Below are positions 7,173 to 15,993 of a stretch of 36,291 nt of DNA, in pieces. Position numbers and translations under genes: made by a program. The notes under the pieces are model-generated. The model saw nothing but the letters and a program-made list of their open reading frames with translations. It had not been told where the DNA came from and did not search any database. The number at the start of each line of letters is the position of its first letter. Positions within the stretch are counted from its first letter, which is position 1. This DNA comes from Alphaproteobacteria bacterium (lineage in GTDB: Bacteria > Pseudomonadota > Alphaproteobacteria > Rhizobiales > Beijerinckiaceae), in NCBI GenBank assembly GCA_016870035.1, contig VGCJ01000013.1, positions 1 to 36,291 on the forward strand, read 5' to 3'.

Positions 7173-8405
7173 TCACTTGCCTGCCTTTTTCTTGCGATTA
7201 CCAAGCGTGCGCAAACGCAAGGCATTCAAGCGAATAAAGCCTGCCGCATCGCGGTGATCGTATGCCACAGCGCCTTCCTCGAAGGTCACAAGGTCCCTAT
7301 CATAAAGCGAATGGGGGCTCTCGCGACCGATGACCCACACATTGCCCTTATAGAGTTTTAGCATCACGCGACCTGTTACCGCTTCTTGTGATTTGTCGAT
7401 CAGCGCCTGCAACATTTCGCGTTCCGGTGAGAACCAGAAACCGTTATAGATGAGTTCGGCATATTTCGGCATCAGCTCGTCTTTGAGATGCGCTGCGCCG
7501 CGATCAAGCGTGATCGATTCAATGCCGCGATGGGCGACGAGCAAAATTGTGCCGCCCGGTGTTTCATACATGCCGCGCGATTTCATACCGACGAAACGGT
7601 TCTCGACGAGATCGAGACGACCAATACCATTTTCTTTGCCAAGCGCGTTTAGTTTCGCAAGCAATGTCGCAGGCGAGAGCTTTTCGCCATTGATCGCTAC
7701 CGCATCACCCTTTTCGAAATCGATTGTGATGGTCGTTACTTTATCAGGTGCCGCTTCCGGTCCGATGGTGCGGGAATACACGTAGTCCGGCACTTCGATG
7801 GCGGGGTCTTCCAACACTTTTCCTTCTGAAGACGCATGCAACAAATTCGCATCAACCGAGAAGGGCGCTTCGCCGCGCTTGTCTTTCGCAATCGGAATCT
7901 GATGTTGTTCGGCGAAAGCAATGAGTTGTTCGCGCGAGCGCAAATCCCATTCGCGCCACGGCGCGATGATGGTGATGTTCGGATTGAGCGCATAATAGCC
8001 GAGCTCGAAGCGGACCTGATCATTGCCTTTACCGGTCGCGCCATGCGAGACCGCATCGGCGCCGACTTTCTCGGCAATCTCGATTTGCTTCTTGGCAATC
8101 AGCGGACGCGCAATCGACGTGCCCAGCAGATAGACGCCTTCATAGACGGCGTTCGCGCGGAACATCGGGAAGACGTAATCACGCACGAATTCTTCGCGCA
8201 AATCTTCGATGAAAATGTTTTCCGGATTGATGCCCAAGAGGAGCGCTTTGTCGCGTGCCGGTCCGAGTTCTTCGCCTTGGCCGAGATTGGCAGTGAAGGT
8301 CACTACTTCGCAAGCGTAGGTCGTCTGAAGCCATTTTAGGATGATCGAGGTGTCGAGGCCGCCCGAATAGGCGAGAACGACTTTTTTGACTGACTTTTTC
8401 GACAT
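7173..8405 (-). CDS. argG: Argininosuccinate synthase
   Basis: Joins citrulline and aspartate with ATP to give argininosuccinate, the penultimate step of arginine synthesis, in the cytoplasm. The 410-residue length is normal. The ATP pyrophosphatase loop AYSGGLDTS lies at about 13-21. The family signatures [13 protein letters not shown] (citrulline/aspartate site, about 142-154), [12 protein letters not shown] and [17 protein letters not shown] are all present. Start ATG at 8405 agrees with the family. It is transcribed away from the aminopeptidase gene, with 198 bp between them that contain a predicted three-way RNA junction and both promoters. Downstream lie the paired REP-like palindromes. 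Confidence 0.98.
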   Translation of the reverse strand: MSKKSVKKVVLAYSGGLDTSIILKWLQTTYACEVVTFTANLGQGEELGPARDKALLLGINPENIFIEDLREEFVRDYVFPMFRANAVYEGVYLLGTSIARPLIAKKQIEIAEKVGADAVSHGATGKGNDQVRFELGYYALNPNITIIAPWREWDLRSREQLIAFAEQHQIPIAKDKRGEAPFSVDANLLHASSEGKVLEDPAIEVPDYVYSRTIGPEAAPDKVTTITIDFEKGDAVAINGEKLSPATLLAKLNALGKENGIGRLDLVENRFVGMKSRGMYETPGGTILLVAHRGIESITLDRGAAHLKDELMPKYAELIYNGFWFSPEREMLQALIDKSQEAVTGRVMLKLYKGNVWVIGRESPHSLYDRDLVTFEEGAVAYDHRDAAGFIRLNALRLRTLGNRKKKAGK

Positions 8406-8465
8406 CGGCGCGGCCTTTCGGAGGCTGGTTTGAAAGATGTTTCAGCGTGTTCCGTGGCGGGTTAC

Positions 8466-8526
8466 TGGATCATCCGGCTTCCCGCAAGAGGGAGGACCTT
8501 TGGATAAAGGTCGTGGATGATGTCCA
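8466..8526. promoter_or_regulatory. Predicted three-way-junction RNA element between argG and the M17 peptidase
   Basis: The 61 nt can fold into three helices in either strand. P1 is ATCATCC (8469-8475) with GGATGAT (8515-8521), extended by TGG/CCA after a 2-nt bulge. P2 is CTTCCC (8478-8483) with GGGAGG (8490-8495) and a GCAAGA loop. P3 is GACCTTT (8495/8496-8501) with AAAGGTC (8506-8512) and a GGAT loop. It lies 61 bp before the argG start and about 80 bp before the peptidase start, so it could sit in either leader. I match it to no known riboswitch class. Confidence 0.4.
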
Positions 8527-8603
8527 TTTTGCCCATTTTGCGCTAAAGCCAATTCACGCTTGGCTTCGGTTTCATCGTTCAATTCATCGACAAGGACAGT
8601 CTC

Positions 8604-9983
8604 GTGCATCCCTTATTCTCGAAAGACGCCGCCACCGCCATTCCCGTTTATGCCGTTACCCCTGAATCATGGACCGCGACGGCGGAGCAATTGGCGCTTG
8701 TCGATTTCGTCCGTGCGTCAGGTTTCGAAGGCGGGCAGGGTTCGCTCTGTCTCGTTCCGGGGCGTGGTGCAGGGATTTCCGCCGTGTTGTTTGGCCTTGG
8801 CAAAAAAGGCGCTGTGGATGCTGATCCCTTCATTGCTGGAAAATTGCCAACGCTTTTGCCGCCCGGCACCTATCGCTTCGAGGGTGATTGGGGTGATGCG
8901 TCACAAGCGACGCTTGCTTTTCTTTTGGGCTCATATCGTTTCGAGCGTTACAAATCGAAACCCAAGGGGGTGAGCGTTAAACTCGTGCCGCCTGCAGGCG
9001 TTGATACTTCGCGGTTGTCAAAAATTGCAGAGGCCGTGTTTGAAGGTCGCGATCTCATCAACACGCCGGCGAATGATCTTGGCCCTGCTGAGATTGAAGC
9101 GGCCATCCGTGATGTTGCAAAACAATTTAGCGCATCGGTGACATCGATCATCGGTGACGATTTGCTCACACAAAATTTTCCGATGGTTCATGCGGTGGGT
9201 CGCGCTTCAACACGCGCGCCGCGTCTTGTCGATTTGCGGTGGGGGAATCCTTCGCATCCTAAAGTGACGCTCGTTGGTAAAGGTGTGGCCTTTGATACAG
9301 GCGGCCTCAACATCAAGCCTGACAATTCCATGTTGCTCATGAAAAAAGATATGGGCGGCGCCGCTGTGGCGCTTGCGGCTGCACGCATGGTGATGGCGGC
9401 GGGTTTGCCGATTTCACTGAGGTTGATTTTGCCGACTGTTGAGAATTCAATTTCGGGGTCTGCGTTTCGTCCCGGTGATGTTCTTGCAAGCCGCAAAGGC
9501 ATTTCGGTTGAGATCGGCAATACGGATGCGGAAGGCCGTTTGATTTTGGGTGACGCGTTAACGCTTGCTGATGAAGAGGCACCCGATCTCGTCCTTGATT
9601 TTGCGACGCTCACCGGTGCTGCGCGCGTGGCGCTCGGGCCTGATCTGCCGCCTGTATACACCGATGATGAAACGCTTGCCGCTGACATCACTGCATCAGG
9701 TCTCGCCGTGAATGACCCCGTATGGCGGATGCCGCTTTGGAAGCCTTACGCGAAACTGCTCGATTCAAAAGTCGCCGACATCAATCATATTTCTTCCGGC
9801 GCTTTTGCCGGATCAGTCACCGCGGCTTTGTTTCTCCAGCGCTTTGTGGAGAAGGCAAAGTCTTGGGCTCATTTCGACGTGTTCTGCTGGGTGCCATCGC
9901 CCAAATCCGGCCGCCCGGAAGGGGGCGAGGTGCAAGCGGCGCGGCTCGTCTTCGAGCTTCTCGAACGGCGGTATCGGCGTTGA
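8604..9983 (+). CDS. Leucyl aminopeptidase family protein (M17)
   Basis: Cytosolic two-metal aminopeptidase that removes N-terminal residues from peptides. The 459-residue chain shows the M17 metal and active-site motifs: VGKGVAFDTGGLNIKP, DMGGAAVALAAA, ENSISGSAFRPGDV, and the family signature NTDAEGRLILGDAL, followed by DFATLTGAARVALG. The N-terminal domain is shorter than in E. coli PepA (about 500 aa), closer to the PepB-like or truncated forms of alphaproteobacteria. Start is GTG 8604, preceded by AAGGACAG. It diverges from argG and is followed 46 nt later by a toxin-antitoxin pair. Which substrate class it prefers cannot be read from the sequence. Confidence 0.93.
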   Translation: MHPLFSKDAATAIPVYAVTPESWTATAEQLALVDFVRASGFEGGQGSLCLVPGRGAGISAVLFGLGKKGAVDADPFIAGKLPTLLPPGTYRFEGDWGDASQATLAFLLGSYRFERYKSKPKGVSVKLVPPAGVDTSRLSKIAEAVFEGRDLINTPANDLGPAEIEAAIRDVAKQFSASVTSIIGDDLLTQNFPMVHAVGRASTRAPRLVDLRWGNPSHPKVTLVGKGVAFDTGGLNIKPDNSMLLMKKDMGGAAVALAAARMVMAAGLPISLRLILPTVENSISGSAFRPGDVLASRKGISVEIGNTDAEGRLILGDALTLADEEAPDLVLDFATLTGAARVALGPDLPPVYTDDETLAADITASGLAVNDPVWRMPLWKPYAKLLDSKVADINHISSGAFAGSVTAALFLQRFVEKAKSWAHFDVFCWVPSPKSGRPEGGEVQAARLVFELLERRYRR

Positions 9984-10029
9984 ACTTCATCTCCCTCCGT
10001 GTGACATGTACCACTCAAGAGGGCGTGAC

Positions 10030-10242
10030 ATGGCATCGCAATCAGCAGAGCGGGTGAGGAAGAGACGCGACGCTTTGCGGCGCGCCGGATTGCGGCCTGT
10101 CCAAATCTTGGTTCCTGATACAAGTGATGCCGCTTTCGTCGCAGAATGCCATCGTCAGGCATTAGCTTTGCGGAATGATTCTCATCAAGCTGAGATCCTC
10201 GATTGGATCGAGCGGGCGGCTGATAGGTCCGGATGGGAATGA
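10030..10242 (+). CDS. MazE-type antitoxin (DUF3018 family)
   Basis: Short antitoxin that should bind and repress the MazF-like toxin encoded next. The 70 residues match the DUF3018 pattern: an N-terminal basic stretch (RVRKRRDALRRAGLRPVQILVPDT) that would contact DNA and an acidic C-terminal half (AEILDWIERAADRSGWE) that would contact the toxin. A Shine-Dalgarno AAGAGGG precedes the ATG. GTGACATG occurs twice, 24 bp apart (10001 and 10025, the second covering the start codon), which may be an autoregulatory operator. Its stop overlaps the toxin ATG at 10239 as ATGA. The pair is intact, in contrast to the ParDE locus. Confidence 0.85.
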   Translation: MASQSAERVRKRRDALRRAGLRPVQILVPDTSDAAFVAECHRQALALRNDSHQAEILDWIERAADRSGWE

Positions 10243-10562
10243 AGCGCGGCGATATCGTCACCATCGCTCTTCAGGGTGATTACGGAAAACCGCGTCCCGC
10301 TCTCATTATTCAAAGCGATCTCTTTTCGGAATTGAGCTCCGTGACCGTTTTGCCGATCACAAGCCATCTCAACGATCTCGATCAGTTGTGGCTCACCATT
10401 GAAGCTGTACCAAAGACCGGCTTGGCGGTTCAGTCTCAAATCATGATCGACAAGGCCCAGACATTTCCGGCGTCGAAAGTCGGCGCGACCATCGGAGTGG
10501 CTGATCGGGAGACCATTGCGGCGGTGAACCGCGCGCAGGCGATCTTCTTTGGTATCGCCTGA
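10239..10562 (+). CDS. MazF/PemK-type endoribonuclease toxin
   Basis: Sequence-specific mRNA interferase when free of its antitoxin. The 107 residues begin MKRGDIVTIALQGDYGKPRPALIIQ, with the conserved GD and GKPRPALI motif of the family carrying the catalytic Arg (about residue 18). Further on come SSVTVLPIT and SQIMIDKAQTFPASKVG, the usual MazF core, ending IFFGIA. An ATG at 10233 would add MG; I chose 10239 because it overlaps the antitoxin stop (ATGA). A weak hairpin CGGGC/GCCCG (10585-10602) before a T5 run may end the unit. Both genes lie between housekeeping genes without other mobile signs. Confidence 0.9.
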   Translation: MKRGDIVTIALQGDYGKPRPALIIQSDLFSELSSVTVLPITSHLNDLDQLWLTIEAVPKTGLAVQSQIMIDKAQTFPASKVGATIGVADRETIAAVNRAQAIFFGIA

Positions 10563-10662
10563 CGGCACGCCCCCATCGAAAAAACGGGCTTGCCCATGCC
10601 CGCACCTCTTTTTAGCGTGGCGGTGAATTTTACTGGTGTTTCTATGAAAGGACTGGATCGCG

Positions 10663-13098
10663 ATGAAAACCCATGCCCGTGTTGTCGTCATTGGGGGCGG
10701 CGTTGTTGGCGCTTCGGTTCTATATCATCTCACCAAAGCGGGCTGGAAAGATGTCGTGCTCGTCGAGCGCGAGCAGCTGACCCATGGCTCGACATGGCAT
10801 GCGGCGGGCGGTTTCCATACGCTGAACGGCGATCCGAATGTCGCCAAACTGCAAGGCTATACAATCGCGCTTTATGACGAGCTTGAGAAAATCTCGGGCG
10901 AAAGCTGTGGTCTCCATCGCTCCGGCGGCTTGATGCTTGCGGATACGCCCGAGCGCATGGACTGGTTGAGAATGGCGCATGCCCGTGCGCGCTATCTCGG
11001 CCTCGAAACCGAATTGATTTCTGTGAAGGAAGCAAAAGATCTTTTGCCGCTGCTTGATGAAACGAAATTCATCGGCGCGATGCTCGACAAGGCCGATGGC
11101 AATCTCGATCCTTACGGCACAACGCATGCTTATGCGAAATCGGCGCGTATTCAAGGTGCTGAAATTTATCTCAAAACAAAAGTCGAAGAACTCAACCAGC
11201 GCAAGGATGGCGGTTGGGATGTTGTCACCAATCAGGGCACGATCGTCGCCGAGCACGTTGTAAACTGCGGTGGTCTCTGGGCGCGCGAAGTCGGTCGCAT
11301 GGTCGGTATCGAATTGCCGGTGCTCGCAATGGAACACATGTATCTCATAACCGACGAGATGCCGGAAGTTGTCGCGTATAAAAAAGAGCGCGGCCATGAA
11401 TTGCCGCATGCCATCGATTTCAAAGCCGAAATCTATATGCGCCAAGAACGCACGGGCATGGTGCTTGGCACCTATGAGCGCGCCGGTGTGCCATGGTCGC
11501 CAAAGACAACCTCGTGGGATTTTGGCGCTGAATTGTTGCAGCCTGATCTCGACCGCATCGCACCATCGCTTGAAATCGGCTACGAGCATTTCCCTGCTAT
11601 GGCGAAGGCCGGTATCAAGAAAATCATCAACGGCCCGTTCACCTTCTCGCCTGACGGGAATCCATTGGTTGGCCCTGTACAGGGTCTTTCGAATTACTGG
11701 GTCGCTTGCGCCGTGATGGCGGGTTTCAGCCAGGGCGGCGGTGTCGGTCTCGCGCTCTCGCAATGGATGGTGAATGGCGATCCGGGCTTTGATGTCTGGG
11801 GCATGGATGTCGCGCGCTATGGCGAATGGGCAACGCGTTCTTACACAAACGAAAAAGTGCGTGAGAATTATTGCCGCCGCTTCCGCATCCGCTTCCCGAA
11901 TGAAGAATTGCCAACTGCAAGGCCGCATCAGACAACGGCGACTTATGATTTGATGGTCGCAAACGGTGCGGTTATGGGCGATTCATGGGGCTTGGAAACG
12001 CCGCTCTGGTTCGCACCGAAAGGCGTTGCGCAGGAAGATATTTTCTCCTTCCGCCGCTCGAATGATTTCCCGCATGTCAAAGCCGAGTGCAAAGGCGTGC
12101 GCGAAAAAGTTGGCGTTACAGAAATCGCAAACTTCGCGAAATATGAATTCACTGGTTCAGGCGCTGAAGCCTATCTCGCGCGCCTCATGACCAATGTGAT
12201 GCCGAAGACGGGCCGCTTGGTGTTGACGCCAATGCTCAATGAAAAGGGCAAGCTCATCGGTGACTTCACGATTGCGAAAGCGGGCGAAGGCCACTTCTAT
12301 ATGTGGGGTTCGTCGCAAGCGCAGATCTATCACATGCGCTGGTTTGAAAAGCATTTGCCGAAGGATGGCTCGGTTTCCGTAAAGCGTCTCGATATGGGTC
12401 TTGTGGGCCTCTCCATTGCAGGGCCAAAGGCGCGCGGTGTGCTGCAGGCTTTGACCGATGAAGATGTGTCAAACGCTGCATTTAAATTCATGGATCACAA
12501 GAGCTTCGATATCGCGAATGTTCCGGCCATGGTGAACCGCGTCACCTATACGGGTGATCTCGGTTACGAAATTTGGGTGAAGCCGGAATATCAGCGTCGG
12601 CTTTATCTTGCCATTCTTGAAGCCGGTAAGCCGCATGGCATTATCAATTTCGGAATGCGCGCATTGCTCGCTTTGCGTCTCGAGAAAAACTTCCCCACCT
12701 GGTTCCGTGAATTGCGCCCGATCTATGGACCATTCGAAGCGCAGATGGATCGGTTCATCCGTCTCGACAAGCCGGATTTTATCGGCAAAGCCGCTGTGGT
12801 TGAAGAACAGAGGAGCGGCGGCACGCTGCGTCGTGTCTCAATGATCGTTGAAGCGACAGATGCCGACGTGCTCGGCGACGAGCCGATCTGGCATGGCGAT
12901 AAAGTTGTCGGATGGGTCACATCGGGCGGCTATGCGCATTATGTCGATAAATCGCTCGCGCAGGGCTATGTGCCGAAAGAGATCGCGAGCGATCTCGGCA
13001 AGGGCTCATTTGCTATCGAGATCATGGGCGAATTGCGCAAGGCGACGATCATTGTCGATCCGCTGTTTGACCCTGAAGGCAAGCGGATGCGCGCGTGA
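10663..13098 (+). CDS. FAD-dependent dimethylglycine/sarcosine dehydrogenase-like protein
   Basis: Expected to oxidatively demethylate an N-methylated amine and pass the one-carbon unit to tetrahydrofolate. The 811-residue chain has four parts. These are an N-terminal DAO/FAD domain with VVVIGGGVVGASVLYH (7-22), a FAO_M linker at about 370-430, and a GCV_T aminomethyltransferase domain and its C-terminal barrel (about 435-805, e.g. GLVGLSIAGPKARGVLQAL and GDLGYEIWV). His46 in GSTWHAAGG corresponds to the histidine that carries covalent FAD in mammalian dimethylglycine dehydrogenase. A Shine-Dalgarno AAAGGA precedes the ATG. It stands alone and ends at a bidirectional terminator. Which methylamine it uses is not decided by the sequence; dimethylglycine and sarcosine are the main options. 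Confidence 0.88.
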   Translation: MKTHARVVVIGGGVVGASVLYHLTKAGWKDVVLVEREQLTHGSTWHAAGGFHTLNGDPNVAKLQGYTIALYDELEKISGESCGLHRSGGLMLADTPERMDWLRMAHARARYLGLETELISVKEAKDLLPLLDETKFIGAMLDKADGNLDPYGTTHAYAKSARIQGAEIYLKTKVEELNQRKDGGWDVVTNQGTIVAEHVVNCGGLWAREVGRMVGIELPVLAMEHMYLITDEMPEVVAYKKERGHELPHAIDFKAEIYMRQERTGMVLGTYERAGVPWSPKTTSWDFGAELLQPDLDRIAPSLEIGYEHFPAMAKAGIKKIINGPFTFSPDGNPLVGPVQGLSNYWVACAVMAGFSQGGGVGLALSQWMVNGDPGFDVWGMDVARYGEWATRSYTNEKVRENYCRRFRIRFPNEELPTARPHQTTATYDLMVANGAVMGDSWGLETPLWFAPKGVAQEDIFSFRRSNDFPHVKAECKGVREKVGVTEIANFAKYEFTGSGAEAYLARLMTNVMPKTGRLVLTPMLNEKGKLIGDFTIAKAGEGHFYMWGSSQAQIYHMRWFEKHLPKDGSVSVKRLDMGLVGLSIAGPKARGVLQALTDEDVSNAAFKFMDHKSFDIANVPAMVNRVTYTGDLGYEIWVKPEYQRRLYLAILEAGKPHGIINFGMRALLALRLEKNFPTWFRELRPIYGPFEAQMDRFIRLDKPDFIGKAAVVEEQRSGGTLRRVSMIVEATDADVLGDEPIWHGDKVVGWVTSGGYAHYVDKSLAQGYVPKEIASDLGKGSFAIEIMGELRKATIIVDPLFDPEGKRMRA

Positions 13099-13118
13099 GT
13101 CTGCTATAAAGCCAAGAT

Positions 13119-13148
13119 AAAAAAGGCGGTCTATCGACCGCCTTTTTT
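13119..13148. terminator. Bidirectional rho-independent terminator
   Basis: GGCGGTC (13125-13131) pairs with GACCGCC (13136-13142) around TATC, flanked by A6 (13119-13124) and T6 (13143-13148). It serves both the flavoprotein gene to its left and the solute-binding-protein gene that converges from the right. Confidence 0.95.
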
Positions 13149-13153
13149 ATTGA

Positions 13154-14632
13154 TCACTCCACCCACTCGACCTCTGTGAGGTCATTGACGGGTATGGGGG
13201 CGTTTTCCCAAAGTCCTTTGAGTTTTGCGTTCCAGATGCCGCTCTTTGGTAACAAGAACAAAAACACATTCACGCACTCATCAGCGAGCATTTTCTGGGC
13301 TTTTTCGATGAGCTCCAGACGTTTGGCTTCATCCGTCGTGGCAGCAAGTTCTGCATAAAGCACTTTGTAAGCAGGGCTCTTATAATCGAAATAATAATCA
13401 TCTCGCGCATAGATATCGAGATCCATCGGCTCGACATGCGAGATTATGGTCAGATCATAATTCTTGGCTTTGAAAACGTCCGAGAGCCATTGCGCCCATT
13501 CTACGGGTACGATTTCAACCGCGATGCCGATGGCTTTCAATTGTTGTGCAATGATTTCACCGCCGCGCCGCGCATATTCTGGCGGCGGTAACACTAGGCG
13601 AAGCTTGAGTTCATTCACGCCCGCTTCACGCAACAGCGCTTTGGCCTTGTAGGGATCATAAGCATATTGCGCGGTCAGATCGACATAGCCCGGATCGGTC
13701 GGCGAGAAATGCGAACCAATCGGTTGGCCAATACCAAACATCGCGCCTGTGATCACCGCGTTACGATCAACCGCATAGGCAAGTGCTTGACGTACTTTGA
13801 GATCATTAAAAGGCGCCTTGCCATTATTGATGGCGAGAATGGTTTTGCCTTCAGTGTTGCCGACCACAACAGTGAAGCGTTTGTCGGCACGGAATTGATC
13901 AAGATTTTCCGGTGCAGGATAGATCGGATAGGCATCAACATCGCCCGCCATCAAAGAGGCGTATGCGGCAGAGGGATCAGCGATCACACGGAATAAAACT
14001 TTTTCAAGCGCTGTTTTACGGCCCCAATAAGTTTCATTGCGCACGAGCTCGACGCTTGCGCCTTTTGTCCAATTCGAAAAGCGAAAGGGACCCGTGCCAA
14101 TCGGATTTGTTTTGTTGGTCTCGGCCGATTTTGCCGAAACAATAATGGCCGCGGGCCATCCTAAATTGAAAAGAAACGCACCGGTCGGTCGCTTCAATGT
14201 GATCTTCACTGTGGTCGGATCAGACGTTTCAATTTTTTCGATCGGTTCGAACAATCCCTTTTGTGGATTGACGCTGCCTTCGCCACGCGCACGTTCGAGG
14301 GAAAACTTCACATCACTGGCGGAGAAGGTTGTTCCGTCATGAAAAGTTACACCGCTGCGCAAACGAAAGACATAGGTTTTACCGTCGTCCGAAATTTCCC
14401 AAGAGGAGGCGAGTGCGGGTTTTACTTTACCATCACGATCAATGCGGGTGAGGCCTTCAAACACATTCGCATAAGTGATTTCGCCGATGGCCGCAGCGGC
14501 TCCCGCGGTCGGGTCAAGATGCGGTGGCTCAAGCCGCACGCCGACGACAAGATCGGTACGCGGAGCGGCGAATGCCGGAGTTAAAATAGCGAAGGCGAAA
14601 AGGGCTAAAAACGCGCGGGCAAGGAAATTCAT
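13154..14632 (-). CDS. ABC transporter substrate-binding protein, family 5 (peptide/nickel type)
   Basis: Periplasmic binding protein of the DppA/OppA class. The 492 residues start with a signal peptide (MNFLARAFLALFAFAILTPAFAAP, cleavage after about 22, AFA|AP). The family signature region follows (ITYANVFEGLTRIDRDGKVKP ... LASSWEISDDGKTYVFRLR, about 50-95), then the usual C-terminal lobe (KVRQALAYAVDRNAVITGAMFG; ADECVNVFLFLLPKSGIW). No permease or ATPase genes are adjacent on either side, so it is an orphan receptor that must share a transporter encoded elsewhere. The ligand is unknown; the flanking amine/hydroxyacid oxidases hint at an amino acid derivative or short peptide, which is speculative. 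Confidence 0.9.
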   Translation of the reverse strand: MNFLARAFLALFAFAILTPAFAAPRTDLVVGVRLEPPHLDPTAGAAAAIGEITYANVFEGLTRIDRDGKVKPALASSWEISDDGKTYVFRLRSGVTFHDGTTFSASDVKFSLERARGEGSVNPQKGLFEPIEKIETSDPTTVKITLKRPTGAFLFNLGWPAAIIVSAKSAETNKTNPIGTGPFRFSNWTKGASVELVRNETYWGRKTALEKVLFRVIADPSAAYASLMAGDVDAYPIYPAPENLDQFRADKRFTVVVGNTEGKTILAINNGKAPFNDLKVRQALAYAVDRNAVITGAMFGIGQPIGSHFSPTDPGYVDLTAQYAYDPYKAKALLREAGVNELKLRLVLPPPEYARRGGEIIAQQLKAIGIAVEIVPVEWAQWLSDVFKAKNYDLTIISHVEPMDLDIYARDDYYFDYKSPAYKVLYAELAATTDEAKRLELIEKAQKMLADECVNVFLFLLPKSGIWNAKLKGLWENAPIPVNDLTEVEWVE

Positions 14633-14674
14633 GGGCAGGGTCTCAATTACGGCGGACGCATCTATTCACAATGG

Positions 14675-14734
14675 AAGAAAAAAGAAAAGGAACCCTGATA
14701 AAAGGCCTTGTTATGGCCGTTCAAGGACGGTTCC
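14675..14734 (-). terminator. Terminator between the 2-hydroxyglutarate-dehydrogenase-like gene and the binding-protein gene
   Basis: On the minus strand GGAACC (14734-14729) pairs with GGTTCC (14694-14689), with an inner GGCC/GGCC helix. The stem is followed by TTTTCTTTTTTCTT (14688-14675). It lies just past the stop at 14742 and would separate that gene from the next one downstream. Confidence 0.6.
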
Positions 14735-14741
14735 GTGATTT

Positions 14742-15842
14742 TTAGGTAAGCGGGTCCATAACGGCCTCGGCGATGGCAAGCGACGCGGTCAGTCCCGGAC
14801 TCTCGATCCCGAAAAGATTGACGAGGCCTGGTATTCCATGAGCGTAAGGCCCATCAATACGGAAATCGGGGGCTGGATCATGGGGCCCCGAGATTTTCGG
14901 CCTGATGCCGGAATAGCCCGGCGCGAGCGCGTTATCGGGCAAAGCGGGCCAATAGCGGCGGATGGCTTCTGTAAATCCCTCGGCACGTTTCGGGTTTACA
15001 TCATAATTGATCTCATTGATCCATTCGATATCAGGGCCGAAACGCGCTTGCCCGGCAAGATCAAGCGTCAAATGAACGCCAAGCCCGTGGGTATGCGGTG
15101 CGGGGTAAATCAACCGCGAAAAAGGCGCGCGGGTTTGCAGCGTAAAATAATTCCCGCGCGCGTAGAGCGTCTTAGGGATGTGCTTTTCGGAGAGGCCCTT
15201 GATGGCTTCGGCCGCTTTGGTTGCGTGAAGCCCCGAGCCATTGATCAGAAGATTTGTCGTGAGCTTCATAGGCTCGGCACCGCCCGTTTCCACGCGGATC
15301 GTGTTCCCCGTAGCATCGGCGCTGAGGAACGGTGTGTGAAAGGCAAAGGCGGCACCATGCGCTTCCGCATCGCCTTGCAGAGCCAACATGAAAGCGTGGC
15401 TATCGAGAATGCCTGTCACGGGCGAAAACAAAGCCGCAGTCGCATAGAGCGCTGGTTCCATTGCTCGCGCTTCTTCGCCGGAAATCAGCGTCAAGCCTTC
15501 AACTTCATTCGCATCGCCAGTGGCTTTGAGCTTTTCAATGGCCGCCGTTTCCGCGGCGTTCGTTGCGACAATCAATTTACCGCAGCGGCGATAGGGTACT
15601 TTATGAGTGTCACAAAATGCGTAAAGCGCGCGGCGGCCTTTGACGCAAAGTTTCGCCTTCAGGCTTCCCGTTGGATAATAAATGCCGGCATGGATGACTT
15701 CGGAATTGCGTGACGAGGTTTCGGTGCCGATGCCCTCGGCCGCTTCAAGCACGATGACGGATCGCCCCGAGAGCGCGAGCGCCCGCGCCACTGCGAGGCC
15801 CACAACGCCCGCACCCACAACAATTGCATCAATATCTGCCAT
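14742..15842 (-). CDS. L-2-hydroxyglutarate dehydrogenase-like FAD oxidoreductase
   Basis: DAO-fold flavoprotein that probably oxidises an L-2-hydroxyacid such as L-2-hydroxyglutarate to the 2-oxoacid. The dinucleotide motif [16 protein letters not shown] (7-22) is followed by the family-typical [24 protein letters not shown]-terminal FAD-closing region reads [19 protein letters not shown] start at 15842 gives 366 residues and is preceded by AAGGAG at 6 nt; the upstream in-frame ATG at 15893 would add 17 residues ([17 protein letters not shown]) without a site and is rejected. Glutarate breakdown through L-2-hydroxyglutarate would link it to the glutaryl-CoA genes 6-10 kb away, but no csiD is present, so that link is only suggestive. 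Confidence 0.82.
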   Translation of the reverse strand: MADIDAIVVGAGVVGLAVARALALSGRSVIVLEAAEGIGTETSSRNSEVIHAGIYYPTGSLKAKLCVKGRRALYAFCDTHKVPYRRCGKLIVATNAAETAAIEKLKATGDANEVEGLTLISGEEARAMEPALYATAALFSPVTGILDSHAFMLALQGDAEAHGAAFAFHTPFLSADATGNTIRVETGGAEPMKLTTNLLINGSGLHATKAAEAIKGLSEKHIPKTLYARGNYFTLQTRAPFSRLIYPAPHTHGLGVHLTLDLAGQARFGPDIEWINEINYDVNPKRAEGFTEAIRRYWPALPDNALAPGYSGIRPKISGPHDPAPDFRIDGPYAHGIPGLVNLFGIESPGLTASLAIAEAVMDPLT

Positions 15843-15993
15843 TACGGCTCCTTTTTCGCGCCGAGGGATCGCCGATCTCAGAAGAGAGGTCAAGAATGGC
15901 GCTCTGTCGCGGCTACCCCCTCCTTGTCAGCGCGCGCAGGACTTGCATAATCCAGGGGCAAAAAATCTCTGAAAATGAGAAGGGGGAGGACCG

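Noticed and set aside
10585-10613. Hairpin CGGGC/GCCCG after mazF as a terminator
   Set aside because: Only 5 bp, and the T5 run is 6 nt away, too weak to list separately.
10720-11928. 402-codon minus-strand frame opposite the dimethylglycine-dehydrogenase-like gene
   Set aside because: Shadow of a strongly coding plus-strand gene; no motifs, no ribosome site.
14838-15713. 291-codon plus-strand frame opposite the 2-hydroxyglutarate-dehydrogenase-like gene
   Set aside because: Antisense shadow; composition is basic and low in recognisable motifs.
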